A stretch of DNA of 64,000 bases. Source: Pseudomonas crudilactis. Its GTDB lineage: Bacteria; Pseudomonadota; Gammaproteobacteria; Pseudomonadales; Pseudomonadaceae. Below the pieces are notes generated by a model. That model saw nothing but the letters and a program-made list of their open reading frames with translations, had not been told where the DNA came from and ran no database searches. Position 1 is the stretch's first letter. Each line of letters begins with the position of its first letter. The stretch spans positions 1 to 64,000 of the forward strand of contig NZ_WXVV01000017.1 of assembly GCF_013433315.1 (NCBI RefSeq), read 5' to 3'. Both the position numbers and the translations under genes were made by a program. Of the stretch, positions 62,457 through 64,000 are shown one piece after another.

Positions 62457-63164
62457 CTAAAAAGAAGGCACCTGCTGCCGCCGCTTCCACTGACTCAACC
62501 GCTGCTGCAAGTTCAACGGACTATGAATCTGCTGCCCCCGCGCCCGGCTGAACAGAATCAACGCCAACTCCGCCGTAGCCAGCGCATCGGCACTCGCGTT
62601 ATGCCGCTCGAACACCTCAAGCTTGAACCACTCAATCCACTCATCCAGCCCTGCCTCACGGATCTGCGCCTGCGGGCAAACCAGCGGGGCGATGTCGGCG
62701 ACATCGAGAAACACCTGCTGCAACTTGTGCCCCAAATGCTCCTTCAACGCGCGCCCAAGCATGTGCTGATCAAACGGTGCATGAAACGCCAATACCGGGC
62801 TGTCGCCAATAAACTCCAGCAACTCCAGCAACGCCTCGGCCGGTTCACTGCCCGCCGCAATCGCATTCGGCCCCAAGCCGTGAATCAACACGCTGGGGCT
62901 GAGCTTCAATTCGCGACACTGCAGCGTGCGCTCGAACTGCTGACTGAAATCGATCGCGCCATCCGCGATCACCACCGCACCAATCGACAGCACGCGATCC
63001 TTGTTCAGGTTGAGTCCGGTGGTTTCCAGGTCCAGCACCACCCAGCGCTGTTCGCGCAGCGTGCATTCGCTCAGCTCGGTGATCGCCGGCAACTTGGCCA
63101 GACGCTGCTGCAAATCCGCTGACAGCACCGGACTGGCCGGGCGCAGCCACGAGAACAGGCTCAT
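62457..63164 (-). CDS. 3'-5' exonuclease (DnaQ-like)
   Basis: A 235-aa DEDD exonuclease. Asp45 and Glu47 lie in VLDLETTGLNLNKD, a later Asp in AFHAPFDQHML and a C-terminal His and Asp in HNASADALATAEL. It overlaps the nucleotidyltransferase gene by 4 nt (ATGA), a common pair in pseudomonads. Confidence 0.9.
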   Translation of the reverse strand: MSLFSWLRPASPVLSADLQQRLAKLPAITELSECTLREQRWVVLDLETTGLNLNKDRVLSIGAVVIADGAIDFSQQFERTLQCRELKLSPSVLIHGLGPNAIAAGSEPAEALLELLEFIGDSPVLAFHAPFDQHMLGRALKEHLGHKLQQVFLDVADIAPLVCPQAQIREAGLDEWIEWFKLEVFERHNASADALATAELALILFSRARGQQIHSPLNLQQRLSQWKRRQQVPSF

Positions 63165-64000
63165 AGCTGATACCGCAAGGTCAGGCTGCTTTGCAGGCGC
63201 TGAGCCTGGCGCAACGATTCACGCAGGATGCGCCGGTCGAGATGATTGAGGCTGTCCGGGTCGACGCGGTTGGAATAGGGCAGGTTCTCCCGCGTCTGCA
63301 GTTGATGCTGTTGCATGCGCGTCTGCTGAATGAAGTGATAGGCCTCTTCATACGCCGCACCATCCAGACGCTCGATGACTTCTTTTTCGACCAACTGACG
63401 GAAGCGCTCAAGGGTGTTGTTGGCGTCGATACCGTTGGCCAACGCCAGCAAGCGTGCGCCGTCCACAAACGGCGTCAGGCCTTGAACCTTGAGATCCAGC
63501 GTGGCTTTCTCGCCGTTCTTGCGCGCCAGGACAAACTCGCGGAAACGCCCCACCGGTGGACGGTTGCGCAGAGCGTTCTCGGCCATCATGCGCTGGAACA
63601 AGCGGTTGTCGCCGACCTGATCAAGAATGCCCCGGCGCAGTTGTTCACAACCTTGTTCATCACCCCAGACCACGCGCAGGTCGAAATAAATACTCGACCC
63701 GAGCAGATTCTCCGGCGTCGCTTCTCGAATAAAAGCTGCAAAACGCCGTGCCCATTCCGCTCGCGACAAACACAGCTCGGGATTGCCGGCCATGATGTTG
63801 CCTTTACACAGGGTGAAGCCGCACAGCGCCAGACTCTGGTTGATCTGCTGGGCAATCGGCAGCAGCTTGCCGCGAATCTCCGCGGCATGCGCCGCGTCTC
63901 GCGCGTCGAACAGAATGCCGTTGTCCTGATCGGTGTGCAGTGTCTGCTCGCGGCGACCTTCGCTGCCGAAACACAGCCAGCTGAATGGCACACCGGGGTC
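63161..64000 (-). CDS. DUF294-type nucleotidyltransferase, C-terminal part (cut by window)
   Basis: The frame stays open to the right edge, so the start is outside. The visible 280 residues have the nucleotidyltransferase motif GSEGRREQTLHTDQDNG and a DUF294-type C-terminal domain. Whole proteins usually carry N-terminal cNMP and CBS domains; these are not in view. It is coupled to the exonuclease gene. Confidence 0.88.
   Translation of the reverse strand, partial: DPGVPFSWLCFGSEGRREQTLHTDQDNGILFDARDAAHAAEIRGKLLPIAQQINQSLALCGFTLCKGNIMAGNPELCLSRAEWARRFAAFIREATPENLLGSSIYFDLRVVWGDEQGCEQLRRGILDQVGDNRLFQRMMAENALRNRPPVGRFREFVLARKNGEKATLDLKVQGLTPFVDGARLLALANGIDANNTLERFRQLVEKEVIERLDGAAYEEAYHFIQQTRMQQHQLQTRENLPYSNRVDPDSLNHLDRRILRESLRQAQRLQSSLTLRYQL

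Overview
This is a GC-rich Pseudomonas chromosome segment, most like the P. fluorescens group. Three things point there: gene order closely follows the P. aeruginosa PAO1 choline/carnitine block (about PA5372-PA5421), the intergenic gaps are full of pseudomonad REP doublets with the core GAGCNNGCTC, and product lengths match Pseudomonas proteins. I see no tRNA, rRNA, CRISPR array, transposase, integrase or phage gene.

Layout. (1) 1-4600: betA-betB-betI on the minus strand and divergent betT; a 20-bp palindrome between betI and betT is the likely BetI operator. (2) 6.8-13.3 kb: the choline ABC transporter choXWV, L-serine dehydratase sdaB and the master activator gbdR. (3) 13.3-20.2 kb: a carnitine block (caiX, cdhC, cdhA, cdhB) that also carries a gamma-butyrobetaine hydroxylase, with the divergent activator cdhR. 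(4) 20.3-22.5 kb: a short accessory stretch with a DUF3010 protein, a bacterial tyrosinase and a small LprI-like secreted protein. (5) 22.7-34.8 kb: dipeptidase-like gene, DUF5943 gene, dgcA-dgcB-etfA-etfB, an acetyltransferase, a 750-bp non-coding region with repeated DnaA boxes, and divergent gbcA/gbcB. (6) 35-47.2 kb: SDR gene, threonine aldolase, TraX-like gene, then glyA-soxBDAG-purU-fdhA. (7) 47.2-64 kb: a small cold-shock islet, an ECF sigma/RskA-type anti-sigma pair, DUF2780, acyltransferase, zinc-protease-like protein, creBCD, GST, an iron-uptake cluster (FecI-like sigma, FecR, TonB receptor, PepSY protein) and an exonuclease/nucleotidyltransferase pair cut by the window edge.

How the genes work together. 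Choline is imported by BetT or ChoXWV and oxidised by BetA and BetB to glycine betaine. GbcAB, DgcAB (with a dedicated electron-transfer flavoprotein) and SoxBDAG remove three methyl groups to give glycine. GlyA makes serine and SdaB makes pyruvate. Methyl groups leave as formaldehyde or folate-bound C1 and are handled by FdhA and PurU. Gamma-butyrobetaine and carnitine enter through the hydroxylase, CdhA, CdhC and CdhB and join at glycine betaine.

Most notable non-coding signals: seven exact DnaA boxes in 2.9 kb (29043-31905), four of them spaced 150, 182 and 182 bp in a non-coding repeat array; a 36-bp duplicated fdhA tail flanking a 0.8-kb cold-shock islet; direct repeats about 21 bp apart upstream of catabolic promoters that look like sites for the paralogous AraC-type activators GbdR and CdhR; a sigma-54-like promoter before gbdR; and two repeat families (REP doublets, and a 160-185 bp inverted-repeat element) that fill operon boundaries.
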